Shown in pieces: positions 1 through 9,653 of a stretch of DNA of 64,000 nt (positions are counted from its first letter, which is position 1; each line of letters opens with the position of its first letter). The notes beneath the pieces were generated by a model, which saw only the letters and a list, made by a program, of their open reading frames with translations, did no database searches and was not told the DNA's origin. The position numbers were made by a program, and so were the translations under genes. This DNA is from Streptomyces sp. 1331.2. Lineage in GTDB: Bacteria; Actinomycetota; Actinomycetes; Streptomycetales; Streptomycetaceae. Location: contig NZ_OBMJ01000001.1 in NCBI RefSeq assembly GCF_900199205.1, positions 744,001 through 808,000 on the forward strand, written 5' to 3'.

Positions 1-12
1 CGCCCATTCGTC

Positions 13-789
13 TCAGCGCGCAGCGGAGGTCCGGTCCAGGAAGCGCTGCACCCCGTCCCGTACGCCCTCGGTGGGCACGGTCGCCGCAAAGGCTGCCGCC
101 TCCACCGCAAGGCCCTCGTCGATCGGCAGGTTGATACCCCGGGTCACGGCCCGCAGGCAGGCGGCCACCGCGGTGGGCGCGTACCGGGTGATGCGATCAG
201 CCAAGTCCCGTGCGGCCGAGAGCAGTTCACTCGCCGGGACGACCGTGTTGACCAGGCCGAGCTCCGCCGCACGGGCGGCCGGGATCGGGTCGCCGGTCAG
301 GATCATCTCCAGCCCGCGCTTGCGGCCGACATGGCGCGGTAGCCGCTGCGAACCGCCGAACGGCGGCGGGAAGCCGAGCGAGATCTCCGGCTTGGCGAAG
401 GTTGCGTGCTCGGCCGCCACCGCCAGCGGCGCGGCCTCGGTGACCTCACAACCACCGCCGTACGCCAGGCCGTTGACGGCCACGATGATCGGCTTGGGGA
501 ACTCCTCGATCCGCCGGGTGAGCGTGTGCCCGCGCCGGACGAACTCGCGCAGCGCCCGCTCGGGCCCGCCGGCGATGCCGGCGGCCAGGGACGGGATGTC
601 GGCGCCCGCACTGAACGCCCGCTGCCCGACTCCGGTGAGGATCACGGCGCGGACGGTGTCGTCGGCATCGATGCGGTCGAGCTCGGCGAGCAGCGCGTCG
701 ATCGTCGGGTAGTCGAGGGCGTTGAGCTTCTTCTCCCGGTCGATGGTGAGGGTGACGACGTGCCCGTCCTGCTCGCTGCGGATGGTCAT
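13..789 (-). CDS. Enoyl-CoA hydratase/isomerase family protein
   Basis: A single-domain crotonase of 258 aa, the normal length for the family, which hydrates or isomerises acyl-CoA thioesters in the cytoplasm. The first oxyanion-hole segment is visible as FSAGADIPSL near residue 60, and the second as AYGGGCEV near residue 110. The segment after GGGCE reads TEAAP where many hydratases have an Asp-containing ALACD, so the exact reaction is uncertain. The ATG follows a GGAG box 10 nt away. The gene is divergent from a MocR-type regulator, and a palindrome between them suggests shared control. Family assignment is firm; the substrate is unknown. Confidence 0.9.
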   Translation of the reverse strand: MTIRSEQDGHVVTLTIDREKKLNALDYPTIDALLAELDRIDADDTVRAVILTGVGQRAFSAGADIPSLAAGIAGGPERALREFVRRGHTLTRRIEEFPKPIIVAVNGLAYGGGCEVTEAAPLAVAAEHATFAKPEISLGFPPPFGGSQRLPRHVGRKRGLEMILTGDPIPAARAAELGLVNTVVPASELLSAARDLADRITRYAPTAVAACLRAVTRGINLPIDEGLAVEAAAFAATVPTEGVRDGVQRFLDRTSAAR

Positions 790-880
790 GGGCGCCTGCT
801 CCGTTCCCGGCCGTTTCCCGGCCTGCTCCCGGCCCTGATCCCGGCTTCACTGCCGGACGCATCGAGGCTAGGAACACCCG

Positions 881-908
881 TCCAGGACAATCCAGTTATT
901 GTCCTGGA
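881..908. promoter_or_regulatory. Perfect inverted repeat between crotonase and MocR genes, probable operator
   Basis: Two perfect 11-bp arms (TCCAGGACAAT and ATTGTCCTGGA) are separated by 6 bp. The site is centred about 95 bp from both divergent start codons. MocR regulators usually bind such sites in their own promoter region, so this is inferred to be the operator for both genes. Confidence 0.6.
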
Positions 909-923
909 TACACTCCCGCGCGC

Positions 924-993
924 CAGGAACCGCAGGACCAGCAGGAACCGCAGGAACCGCAGGAACGGCAGGACCAGCAGGAACGGCAGGTGA
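924..993 (+). repeat. 9-bp tandem repeat running into the MocR start codon
   Basis: Seven units of CAGGA(A/C)C(C/G)G type (9 bp) followed by a partial unit that contains the GTG start codon at 990. Each unit carries AGGA, so the last full unit also supplies the Shine-Dalgarno sequence. Confidence 0.85.
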
Positions 994-2330
994 CCGTGCG
1001 ACCCCCCTCCTACAAGGCCGTCGTCGACGAGTACGCGGCGGCGATCCGCTCCGGCGCGCTCCCCGCGGGCACCCGACTGCCGACCCACCGCATGCTCGCC
1101 CGCGACCGGCGGATCGCGCTCGCCACCGCCACCCGGGTGTACGCCGAACTGGCCGCCGCCGGACTGGTGGTGGGCGAGCGGGGCCGGGGCACCTTCGTCC
1201 GGGTGCGCTCCGGCTACGACGGCATCGAACCCTCCCGCGCCCTCCCGGTGCCCCGGGTGGCGGACCTCTCCTTCAACCAGCCGCTCGCCCCCGACCAGGG
1301 CGACCTGCTCCGGCAGGCCCTGCGGGCACTCGCCTCCTCGGGCGACGCCGAGGCGCTGCTGCGCCAGCACCCGCCGGGCGGCCACCGGCACGACCGGGCC
1401 ACCGTGGCCACCTACCTGCTGGACCGCGGGATCGACACCGCACCGGAGAACGTGCTGCTCACCAGCGGTGCGCAGCAGGCGCTGGACTGCGTGCTGCGCA
1501 CCCTCACCCGCCCCGGCGACGTCCTCGCCGTGGATGCCCTCAGCTACCCCGGCATCAAGCTGCTCGCCGCCGCCCACCGGCTCGACCTGGCACCCGTCCC
1601 GGTCACCGCCGCGGGCCCGGACCTCGACACGCTCGACCGACTCTGCCGCACCCGCCCGGTGCGGGCGGTGTACACCATGCCGACGGTCCACAACCCGCTC
1701 GGCTGGGTGCTCGACCGGGCACAGCGCGAACGCCTCGCCGGCCTCGCGGCCGACCACGACTTCCTGCTGATCGAGGACGGCACGTACGCCTTCCTGGAGG
1801 CCGCGCCGCCCCCGCCCCTGCAGGCCCTGGCACCCGAGCACACCTGTTACGTGGCCGGCCTGTCCAAGAACGTGGCGCCCGGGCTGCGGTTCGGCTTCGC
1901 CGTCCTGCCCGACCGTCTGCTCCGGGCCGCGACCACCAGTCTGCGGACGGCGGCCTGGGGCGCACCGGGCCTGGTCACCGCCCTCGCCACCGGCTGGCTC
2001 GCGGACGGCACGGTCGCCTGCCTGGAGCAGCAGCGCCGCACGGACGCCGCCGCCCGTCAGGCCGTCGCCCGCACGGCCCTCGCCGGTCTGACCACCACCG
2101 GCCACCCCGCGTCCTACGTCCTCTGGCTCACCCTCGAACCCCACCAGCGCCCCGACCACGCGGCCGCAGCCCTCGCCGCCGAGGGCATCCTGATCTCCAC
2201 CGCCGACGCCTTCGCCACCACCCCCCACCACCCCAACGCCCTACGCCTCGCCCTCGCCACACCCCCACTGGCCGACCTCCACCCCGCCCTCACCCGCCTC
2301 CGCACCACCCTCGACGCCATCGCCCCCTGA
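990..2330 (+). CDS. MocR-type GntR/aminotransferase transcriptional regulator
   Basis: 446 aa. An N-terminal GntR winged helix (about residues 5-75) is joined to a fold-type I aminotransferase-like domain. The Schiff-base lysine is the K of AGLSKN near residue 293. MocR proteins use bound PLP to sense a metabolite and control a neighbouring gene, here most likely the divergent crotonase. The GTG start sits at the end of a 9-bp tandem repeat that supplies the AGGA ribosome binding site. The target pathway is unknown: no pyridoxine or GABA genes lie nearby. Confidence 0.9.
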   Translation: MTVRPPSYKAVVDEYAAAIRSGALPAGTRLPTHRMLARDRRIALATATRVYAELAAAGLVVGERGRGTFVRVRSGYDGIEPSRALPVPRVADLSFNQPLAPDQGDLLRQALRALASSGDAEALLRQHPPGGHRHDRATVATYLLDRGIDTAPENVLLTSGAQQALDCVLRTLTRPGDVLAVDALSYPGIKLLAAAHRLDLAPVPVTAAGPDLDTLDRLCRTRPVRAVYTMPTVHNPLGWVLDRAQRERLAGLAADHDFLLIEDGTYAFLEAAPPPPLQALAPEHTCYVAGLSKNVAPGLRFGFAVLPDRLLRAATTSLRTAAWGAPGLVTALATGWLADGTVACLEQQRRTDAAARQAVARTALAGLTTTGHPASYVLWLTLEPHQRPDHAAAALAAEGILISTADAFATTPHHPNALRLALATPPLADLHPALTRLRTTLDAIAP

Positions 2331-2340
2331 CCCGCGGAAA

Positions 2341-2411
2341 ATATGTAGACCGGTCTGCATATTCTGTTCGCCCTCGGCCCGCACCAAAAGTCGGCCCGCC
2401 CGACTTCCTGT
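2341..2411. repeat. Direct repeat copy 1: operator-like palindrome plus hairpin
   Basis: A near-perfect 22-bp palindrome at 2341-2362 has core AGACCGGTCT and ATATG/CATAT arms. It is followed by a 7-bp-stem hairpin (AAGTCGG/CCGACTT) at 2388-2406. The module recurs about 105 bp downstream. The hairpin may end transcription between the two convergent genes. Confidence 0.7.
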
Positions 2412-2452
2412 GCACCCCTCCTGGACCCCGCCCTCCAACCCCCAGCGATTCA

Positions 2453-2515
2453 GTAGACCGGTCTGCATATTTGCTTCCCCGCCCGCACCAGAAGTCGGCC
2501 CGCCCGACTTCCTAC
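2453..2515. repeat. Direct repeat copy 2: operator-like palindrome plus hairpin
   Basis: Carries the same AGACCGGTCT core (2455-2464) with only the right CATAT arm. The same spacer word CCCGCACCA follows, then the same AAGTCGG/CCGACTT hairpin at 2492-2510, which ends directly at the stop codon of the WYL regulator gene. Confidence 0.7.
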
Positions 2516-3513
2516 TCCGCCGCTTCCCCAGCCCCAGCCCCGGCCCCACCCCCCGCCGCAGCTGCACGCCCGAAGCGGCTGCTCCAGTCCTCCAGCAGCG
2601 TGAGCAGGCCCGGAGGGCCGATCACCCGGAAGTCGGCGCCCAGGGAGCCCAGGGCCATGGCGGGCCAGTCGAGGGAGTCCGCGGTCATCAGCAGCCGGCA
2701 GCCGCCGTCGGCGACGGGCTCGACGGTCCCCCACCGCCCGACCCGCGCGCGGACGTACTCCGCGGGTGCCTCGATCAGCGCCTCCACCCGGTGCGGACGG
2801 GGTATCCCCTGCAGGCCTGCGCGAACGAACTCCGCCGCGTCGGCCGCCGGCAGCGCACGCGGGGCGAAGCGCGCGCCGCCGCCCTGCGGGGCGGCCAGCC
2901 GGTCGAGGCGGAAGCTGCGCCAGTCGGCGCGGTCGAGGTCGTACGCGACCAGGTACCAGCGGCGGTTGAGGCACACCAGCCGGTGCGGCTCGACCTGCCG
3001 CTCCGACCCGCGCCCGTCGGCGGCGGTGTACGAGAAGCGGATCCGCTCCCCGTCCCGGCAGGCCAACGCCACCACGGTGAGGACGTCCGGGTCGACGCCC
3101 GCCCCCGCCCCGGTGCCCCAGTCGACGGGGACGGTCACCGCGCGCAGCGCCTCCACCCGGCGCCGCAGCCGTCCCGGCATCACCTGGACCACCTTCGCCA
3201 GGACCCGCACCGAGGCCTCGGCGACGCCCTCCACCGGGCTCTCCGCCGCCGCCTGCAGACCGACCGCCAGCGCCACCGCCTCCTCGTCGTCGATGACCAG
3301 CGGCGGCAGCGCCGCGCCCGCGGCCAGCTGGTAGCCGCCGTCGACGCCGCGCTGCGCCTCCACGGGGTAGCCGAGCTCGCGCAGCCGATCGATGTCCCGG
3401 CGCAGGGTGCGCACGGAGACGCCGAGCCGGTCGGCCAGTTCCCCGCCCGGCCAGTAGCGGTGGGTCTGGAGCAGGGAGAGCAGTCGCAGCGTTCGGGTGC
3501 TGGTGTTCGCCAT
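2512..3513 (-). CDS. YafY-family WYL-domain transcriptional regulator
   Basis: 333 aa, typical for the family. An N-terminal HTH_11 winged helix covers about residues 5-60 (LADRLGVSVRTLRRDIDRL). The WYL domain, with RWYLVAYD near residue 190, is followed by a C-terminal WCX-like part. WYL domains bind nucleotides or other small ligands. The gene is divergent from a DinB-family gene about 100 bp away, a common arrangement in which the regulator controls the neighbour. The C-terminus is Gly/Ala-rich. The ligand cannot be read from the sequence. Confidence 0.9.
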   Translation of the reverse strand: MANTSTRTLRLLSLLQTHRYWPGGELADRLGVSVRTLRRDIDRLRELGYPVEAQRGVDGGYQLAAGAALPPLVIDDEEAVALAVGLQAAAESPVEGVAEASVRVLAKVVQVMPGRLRRRVEALRAVTVPVDWGTGAGAGVDPDVLTVVALACRDGERIRFSYTAADGRGSERQVEPHRLVCLNRRWYLVAYDLDRADWRSFRLDRLAAPQGGGARFAPRALPAADAAEFVRAGLQGIPRPHRVEALIEAPAEYVRARVGRWGTVEPVADGGCRLLMTADSLDWPAMALGSLGADFRVIGPPGLLTLLEDWSSRFGRAAAAGGGAGAGAGEAAE

Positions 3514-3614
3514 GCCTCCGATTCTCGCCGGGATTCAGGACGGAAAGTGGCCGCTATGGTCCGTAGCGTTGGTCTTGTCCGAAGGAGCAAGGAACCGAAC
3601 GGAAGGCCAGCACC

Positions 3615-4178
3615 ATGACCACGACGAGCACGACCGACACCACGACGACCGCGACCGACACGACGACCGTCACGGGCGAGCGCGCCGACCTCCTGGTCGC
3701 GCTGGCGAAGCAGCGGCACTTCCTGCGCTTCACCACCCGCGACCTCACCGACGAGCAGGCCGGTCTGCGGACCACCGCGAGCGAGCTCTGTCTGGGCGGC
3801 CTGATCAAGCACGTGACCGCGGTCGAGCGGCTCTGGGCGGAGTTCATCGTGGCGGGTCCGTCCGCGATGCCCGACTTCACCACCTGGACCGAGGCCGACT
3901 TCGCCCGCCGCGCGGACGAGTTCCGGATGCTGCCCGGGGAGACGCTGGCCGGCGTCCTGGACGCGTACGCCGAGGTGGCGCGCCGTACGGACGACCTGGT
4001 GGCTGCCCTCCCCGACCTGGACGCCACCCAGCCGCTGCCGAAGGCCCCCTGGTTCGAGCCGGGCGCCGAGTGGTCGGCCCGCCGGGTGCTGCTGCACGTC
4101 GTGGCCGAAACCGCCCAGCACGCGGGCCACGCCGACATCATCCGCGAGTCCCTGGACGGCGCGAAGAGCATGGGCTGA
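3615..4178 (+). CDS. DinB family protein
   Basis: 187 aa four-helix-bundle protein of the DinB/DUF664 type. Metal-ligand histidines are visible in LIKHVTAVERLW (about residue 60) and in the C-terminal QHAGHADIIRE. The N-terminal 20 residues are a Thr/Asp-rich low-complexity tail. Relatives include bacillithiol- or mycothiol-dependent transferases, but this protein's substrate is unknown. It is divergent from the WYL regulator, and a strong terminator follows. Confidence 0.85.
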   Translation: MTTTSTTDTTTTATDTTTVTGERADLLVALAKQRHFLRFTTRDLTDEQAGLRTTASELCLGGLIKHVTAVERLWAEFIVAGPSAMPDFTTWTEADFARRADEFRMLPGETLAGVLDAYAEVARRTDDLVAALPDLDATQPLPKAPWFEPGAEWSARRVLLHVVAETAQHAGHADIIRESLDGAKSMG

Positions 4179-4204
4179 CCGGGGCACCGGCCGAGCCGGG
4201 CAAG

Positions 4205-4242
4205 CCACGGGGTCCGTCAGCCTCCGCCGACGGACCCCGTGG
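4205..4242. terminator. Bidirectional hairpin terminator
   Basis: Perfect 14-bp stem CCACGGGGTCCGTC with a 10-nt loop, between the convergent DinB and CopZ-like genes. Confidence 0.8.
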
Positions 4243-4266
4243 ACCCGTAGATGGCCGACCCAGCCG

Positions 4267-4482
4267 TCAGACCCGCCCGACCAGCGTGAATCCGGCCCCG
4301 TCGACGGCGCTGCGGACCACGCCCTCGTCCAGCGGCTGCGCGGAGGCCACGGTGACTCGCCCGGTGGGCGCGTCGGCGACGACGTCGGTGACGCCGGGAA
4401 GCGCGGCGAGCCCGGCGCTCACCGTCCTCTCGCAGTGGCCGCAGCTCATCCCGTCGACGGTGAAAACAGCAGTGGTGGACAT
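4267..4482 (-). CDS. copZ: Heavy-metal-associated (CopZ-like) copper chaperone
   Basis: 71 aa ferredoxin-like HMA domain with the metal-binding motif GMSCGHC near residue 12. This is the size of free-standing CopZ chaperones that carry Cu(I) to P-type ATPases. The ATG is preceded by GGAGG at good spacing; the longer open frame upstream is low-complexity and unlikely to be translated. No copper ATPase or CsoR gene lies nearby, so it is a solitary copy. Confidence 0.88.
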   Translation of the reverse strand: MSTTAVFTVDGMSCGHCERTVSAGLAALPGVTDVVADAPTGRVTVASAQPLDEGVVRSAVDGAGFTLVGRV

Positions 4483-4905
4483 GGCGGTGCCTCCGATGGC
4501 GCTTCCGTGAGGTGGATCGACCCGCACCACAACACCGGAATCCGGCGGCCGGGCCCAGGGACACGCCGCACGGATGACACCATCGAGCGGTTCCGGGAAC
4601 CGGCCGTGCCCCGCATCCGACAGGAGCCCTCCACCCCCGAACCCGAGACCCCGCGCCCGAACCCGAGACCCGACGCCCCCCCAACCCCACACCCCTGAAC
4701 CGCCGCCGCACCCCCTCCCGTAGCTCCAGGTACAACCCCGTCGCCGAACCGGGACTCGGCCCGACCGGCCCCACCGGTCCCCAGTCCCCAGTCCCCGGTC
4801 ACCGGTCACCGGTCACCGGTCCCCGGTCACCCATCAGCCGCCCCGGCCGCCCCGACCGCCGATGGCCACCGATGACCGCCGATCCCGCCCTGGAGCCGTA
4901 CCACC
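4483..4905. other. Intergenic region with 7-bp tandem repeat
   Basis: No convincing gene. It is C-rich, with CCCAGTC repeats and then at least three GGTCACC units between about 4773 and 4833, followed by the promoter and leader of the hemerythrin gene. Confidence 0.7.
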
Positions 4906-5670
4906 ATGTCCACCCTGGCCCCGATACACGCCCGACCGGACACCACCGCCCTCCTGCTGTCCCACACCGCCCTGCGCGGGGAGTTCGCCCGCCTCGCGAT
5001 CGCCTGCCGCGCCCCGGGCGCGGAGCCGCTGCGGGCCGGGATCACCGACCACGTCGCGCTGATGCTGGGCGTCCTGCGCCACCTCCACGAGGCCGAGGAG
5101 GACGTGCTCTGGCCCATGCTCGCCGCGGCCGCGCCCTACCTGCGGCCCGAACTGGACGTACTGGAGGCGCAGCGCGCGGCCCTGGCCACCCCGGTCACCC
5201 GCGTCCGGCTCGCCCTGACCAGTACAGCCCTGACCAGTACGGCAACGACCGGTACGGCAACGACCGGTACCGCCGCGACCAGTACCGCAACGACCGGTAC
5301 CGCTGCGACCAGTACGGCCGCCACCGGCGCCCCGTTGGACCAACTGGCCGATCCCCTGACCGAGTTGGCCGCCGCCGTCCGCACATACCTGGCCGCGAAG
5401 GAGGAGGCCTGCCTGGACGCGATCCACGCCCTCCTGCCGATGTCCGCCTGGGAACGGTTCGAGGAGGCCAGGCGGTGGTGCGTCCCGCCCGCCGACCAGT
5501 CCCGCGTCGAGGGCGTCCTGCTGTCGTACGGCAGCCCGGAGCAACTCGCCCACCTGCGCGCCACCACCAGCCGGCTGCGGGGCTTCATCGCCTTCCGCCT
5601 GACCCTGCCCGCCCATCACCGCCGGATGCGCGGGGTGTACGGCCACCTCGCCGCAGGGAGCAGCCGTTGA
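4906..5670 (+). CDS. Hemerythrin domain-containing protein with an internal 5-residue repeat
   Basis: 254 aa. The HHE-type helices are seen in LLSHTALRGEFARL (about residue 18) and DHVALMLGVLRHLHEAEED (about residue 47), the latter carrying the His and Glu iron ligands. Residues 104-138 are seven copies of a five-residue unit, (L/T/A)T(S/G)TA, encoded by a 15-bp tandem repeat and forming a flexible linker between helices. Likely an oxygen-, NO- or iron-responsive cytoplasmic protein. The stop overlaps the TTG start of the next gene by 3 nt. Confidence 0.85.
   Translation: MSTLAPIHARPDTTALLLSHTALRGEFARLAIACRAPGAEPLRAGITDHVALMLGVLRHLHEAEEDVLWPMLAAAAPYLRPELDVLEAQRAALATPVTRVRLALTSTALTSTATTGTATTGTAATSTATTGTAATSTAATGAPLDQLADPLTELAAAVRTYLAAKEEACLDAIHALLPMSAWERFEEARRWCVPPADQSRVEGVLLSYGSPEQLAHLRATTSRLRGFIAFRLTLPAHHRRMRGVYGHLAAGSSR
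5215..5319 (+). repeat. In-frame 15-bp tandem repeat (seven units) inside the hemerythrin gene
   Basis: Seven imperfect copies of a 15-bp unit of the form NNGACC(A/G)GTAC(A/G/C)GCN. The length is a multiple of three, so unit gain or loss would keep the frame. Confidence 0.9.
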
Positions 5671-6407
5671 GGACACGCACCCACTTCCTCCCCCTGCGAC
5701 AGCGCTCGCGACTGGGACAGCGCCGCCCCCGCAAGCCCTGGCACGGCGCGCTCGCCCTCGCCGTGGTCGCGGCGCTGACGGCCGGCCTGCTCTGGTGGCA
5801 GCCGTGGAGCGAGCGGGGCCGCGGCCCGGCCCCGCTCGCGTTCACCACCGCGCCCGGCGGCTCCGCCCGCTTCGGCACCGGCGAGCACCTGTACCGCTAC
5901 AAGGTGCGGGTGGAGAACGGGATCGCGGAGAGCCCCGAGCAGTTCGCCGCCGAGGTGGACGCGGTGCTCGGCGACGTGCGGCGCGGCTGGGCCGCCGGCG
6001 GTACGGCCTCCTTCCAGCGGATGCCCGCCGACCCGGTCGACTTCACCGTCTACCTGGCCACCCCGCAGTCCACCGACCGGATCTGCGGCCAGTACGGGCT
6101 GGACACGGGCGGCTGGGTGAACTGCGGCGTCACCCACCAGGTGGTCATCAACCTCAAGCGCTGGACGGAGCTGTCCGAGTACTACCGGGGCGAGCCCGAG
6201 CTGTACCACGCGCTGGCGGTCAACCACGAGGTCGGCCACATCCTCGGCAACGGCCACGTCGACTGCCCGGCCCCGGGCGCCCCGGCGCCGGTGATGATGC
6301 AGCAGATCAAGGGCCTGCACGGCTGCGTCCCGAACGGCCGGCCGTACTCGGAGACCGGCACCCTGCTCACCGGCCCGCCGGTCGAGGCCCCCACCAACGC
6401 CCCGTAG
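5667..6407 (+). CDS. DUF3152 family membrane-anchored metalloprotease-like protein
   Basis: 246 aa from a TTG start that overlaps the hemerythrin stop codon and has a GGGAG box 6 nt upstream; the frame upstream of it is a shadow. A basic N-terminus precedes one membrane segment (about residues 29-46), so the domain is outside the cell. The metzincin-type zinc motif HEVGHILGNGH (HExxHxxGxxH) lies near residue 187, followed by a conserved Met-Met pair. Two cysteine pairs probably form disulfides. Proteolytic activity of DUF3152 is inferred from the motif. Confidence 0.85.
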   Translation: MRTRTHFLPLRQRSRLGQRRPRKPWHGALALAVVAALTAGLLWWQPWSERGRGPAPLAFTTAPGGSARFGTGEHLYRYKVRVENGIAESPEQFAAEVDAVLGDVRRGWAAGGTASFQRMPADPVDFTVYLATPQSTDRICGQYGLDTGGWVNCGVTHQVVINLKRWTELSEYYRGEPELYHALAVNHEVGHILGNGHVDCPAPGAPAPVMMQQIKGLHGCVPNGRPYSETGTLLTGPPVEAPTNAP

Positions 6408-6548
6408 CCCACCGGCGAAACCCGCACACCGACACCCCGTACCGAACCCCCCTCCCGAACACGGATAATCCTGGTCGGACCGGACGCCACCCGCACCGCG
6501 CGCCCGGTCCCGATCATGTCCGTACGCGGTGCCGGTGGAGGAAGTGCG

Positions 6549-7487
6549 TTGAACGGTGTGCCCGGCGGGGAGATCCTGGACTGGCCGGTGCTGCTGGAGG
6601 CCGCCGAGGCGGCCGCCCGGGCGACCAGGGGCCACGGGAAGGTCGCCGACTACATTCCGGCGCTCGCCACCGCCGACCCGGAGGCCTTCGGCATGGCCGT
6701 CGCCACCGTCGACGGGGAGTTGTACGGCGTCGGGGACTGGGAGCGGCCGTTCTCCGTCCAGAGCGTGTCCAAGCTGTTCTCGCTGGCGCTCGCGGTCGCC
6801 TACGGCGGTGACGCGCTCTGGCGGGGCGTCGGCCGCGAGCCGTCCGGCAACCCGTTCAACTCCCTCGTACAGCTGGAGACGGAGCACGGCATCCCGCGCA
6901 ACCCGTTCATCAACGCGGGCGCCCTGGTGGTCACCGACCGGCTGCAGAGCATGACCGGCGACGCCTCCGGCGCGGTACGGGAGTTCCTGCGCCGCGAGTC
7001 CGGCAACGCCACCCTCGACACCGACCCGGTGGTCGCCTCCTCCGAGGCCGAGCACGGCCACCGCAACGCCGCCCTGGCCCACTTCATCGCCAGCCACGGC
7101 AACCTGGAGAACCCGGTCGAGACCGTCCTGGAGCACTACTACGCCCACTGCGCGCTCACCGCCAGCTGCCGCGACCTGGTTCTGGCCGGCTCCTTCCTGG
7201 CCCGCTACGGCGTGCGCGCCGACGGCACCCGCCTGATGTCGCGCAGCGAGGCCAAGCGCCTCAACGCCGTACTGCTCACCTGCGGCACCTACGACGCCGC
7301 CGGCGAGTTCGCCTTCCGCGTAGGCCTTCCGGGCAAGAGCGGCGTCGGCGGCGGCATCCTCGCCATACTCCCCGGCCACGCCACGGTCTGCGCCTGGGGC
7401 CCGCGCCTCGACCAGGCCGGCAACTCGGTCGCCGCAGTCACCGCCCTGGACACCCTGACCACCCTCTCGGGCTGCTCGGTCTTCTAG
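6549..7487 (+). CDS. glsA: Glutaminase A
   Basis: 312 aa serine-dependent beta-lactamase-fold glutaminase, which hydrolyses L-glutamine to glutamate and ammonia. The catalytic S-x-x-K is in VQSVSKLFSL, and NPFINAGA and the late GKSGVGGGI are family signatures. The TTG at 6549 is chosen because GGAGGAAG lies 5 nt upstream; an ATG at 6516 has no ribosome binding site. The length agrees with known GlsA (about 310 aa). A 10-bp repeat array starts directly after the stop. Confidence 0.93.
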   Translation: MNGVPGGEILDWPVLLEAAEAAARATRGHGKVADYIPALATADPEAFGMAVATVDGELYGVGDWERPFSVQSVSKLFSLALAVAYGGDALWRGVGREPSGNPFNSLVQLETEHGIPRNPFINAGALVVTDRLQSMTGDASGAVREFLRRESGNATLDTDPVVASSEAEHGHRNAALAHFIASHGNLENPVETVLEHYYAHCALTASCRDLVLAGSFLARYGVRADGTRLMSRSEAKRLNAVLLTCGTYDAAGEFAFRVGLPGKSGVGGGILAILPGHATVCAWGPRLDQAGNSVAAVTALDTLTTLSGCSVF

Positions 7488-7547
7488 CCGTACGAAGCCG
7501 CACGAAGCCGCACGAGGCTGTACGAAGCCGTACGAAGCCGTACGAAG
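7488..7547 (+). repeat. 10-bp tandem repeat after glsA
   Basis: Six units of CCGTACGAAG with single-base variants start right after the glsA stop codon and decay into related ACGA words. Confidence 0.85.
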
Positions 7548-7570
7548 AAGGACGAGAAAGCACGCCGGGC

Positions 7571-7595
7571 CCCGGTCGTCCGCACAGCGACCGGG
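7571..7595. terminator. Hairpin between convergent glsA and glmS
   Basis: 8-bp stem CCCGGTCG/CGACCGGG with a 9-nt loop, between two convergent genes. Confidence 0.55.
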
Positions 7596-7641
7596 ACCCG
7601 GGGATCAAGGGCAACCGCTACCCGATCACCGAACTGCTCGG

Positions 7642-9468
<1,827 letters not shown>

Positions 9469-9480
9469 GCGTCGTCTCCT

Positions 9481-9598
9481 CTTCAGGTCTTCGGAACTTC
9501 GGGTCTTCGCAGGCTTCGGGTCTTCGCAGGCTTCGGGTCTGCGGGAGCTTCGGGTCTGCCAAAGCTTCAGGTCGTCACAGGCTTCAGGTGTCCGGGAG
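9481..9598. repeat. 17-bp tandem repeat (seven units) in the glmS leader
   Basis: Seven consecutive units of 16-17 bp, most like CTTCGGGTCTTCGCAGG on the + strand, begin about 12 bp upstream of the glmS start codon. Confidence 0.9.
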
Positions 9599-9653
9599 CG
9601 TCCGCTCCCCGGGAGCCGGGGAGCCCGGGAACCGGGAAGCCCGGGAGCCGTGC

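Noticed and set aside
786..2231. 481-codon minus-strand ORF opposite the MocR gene
   Set aside because: Gly/Arg/Val-rich shadow of a gene with firm domains, without a ribosome binding site.
9481..9598. Looked CRISPR-like because of regular 17-bp units
   Set aside because: Units are end to end with no spacers, too short for CRISPR repeats, and no cas genes are present.
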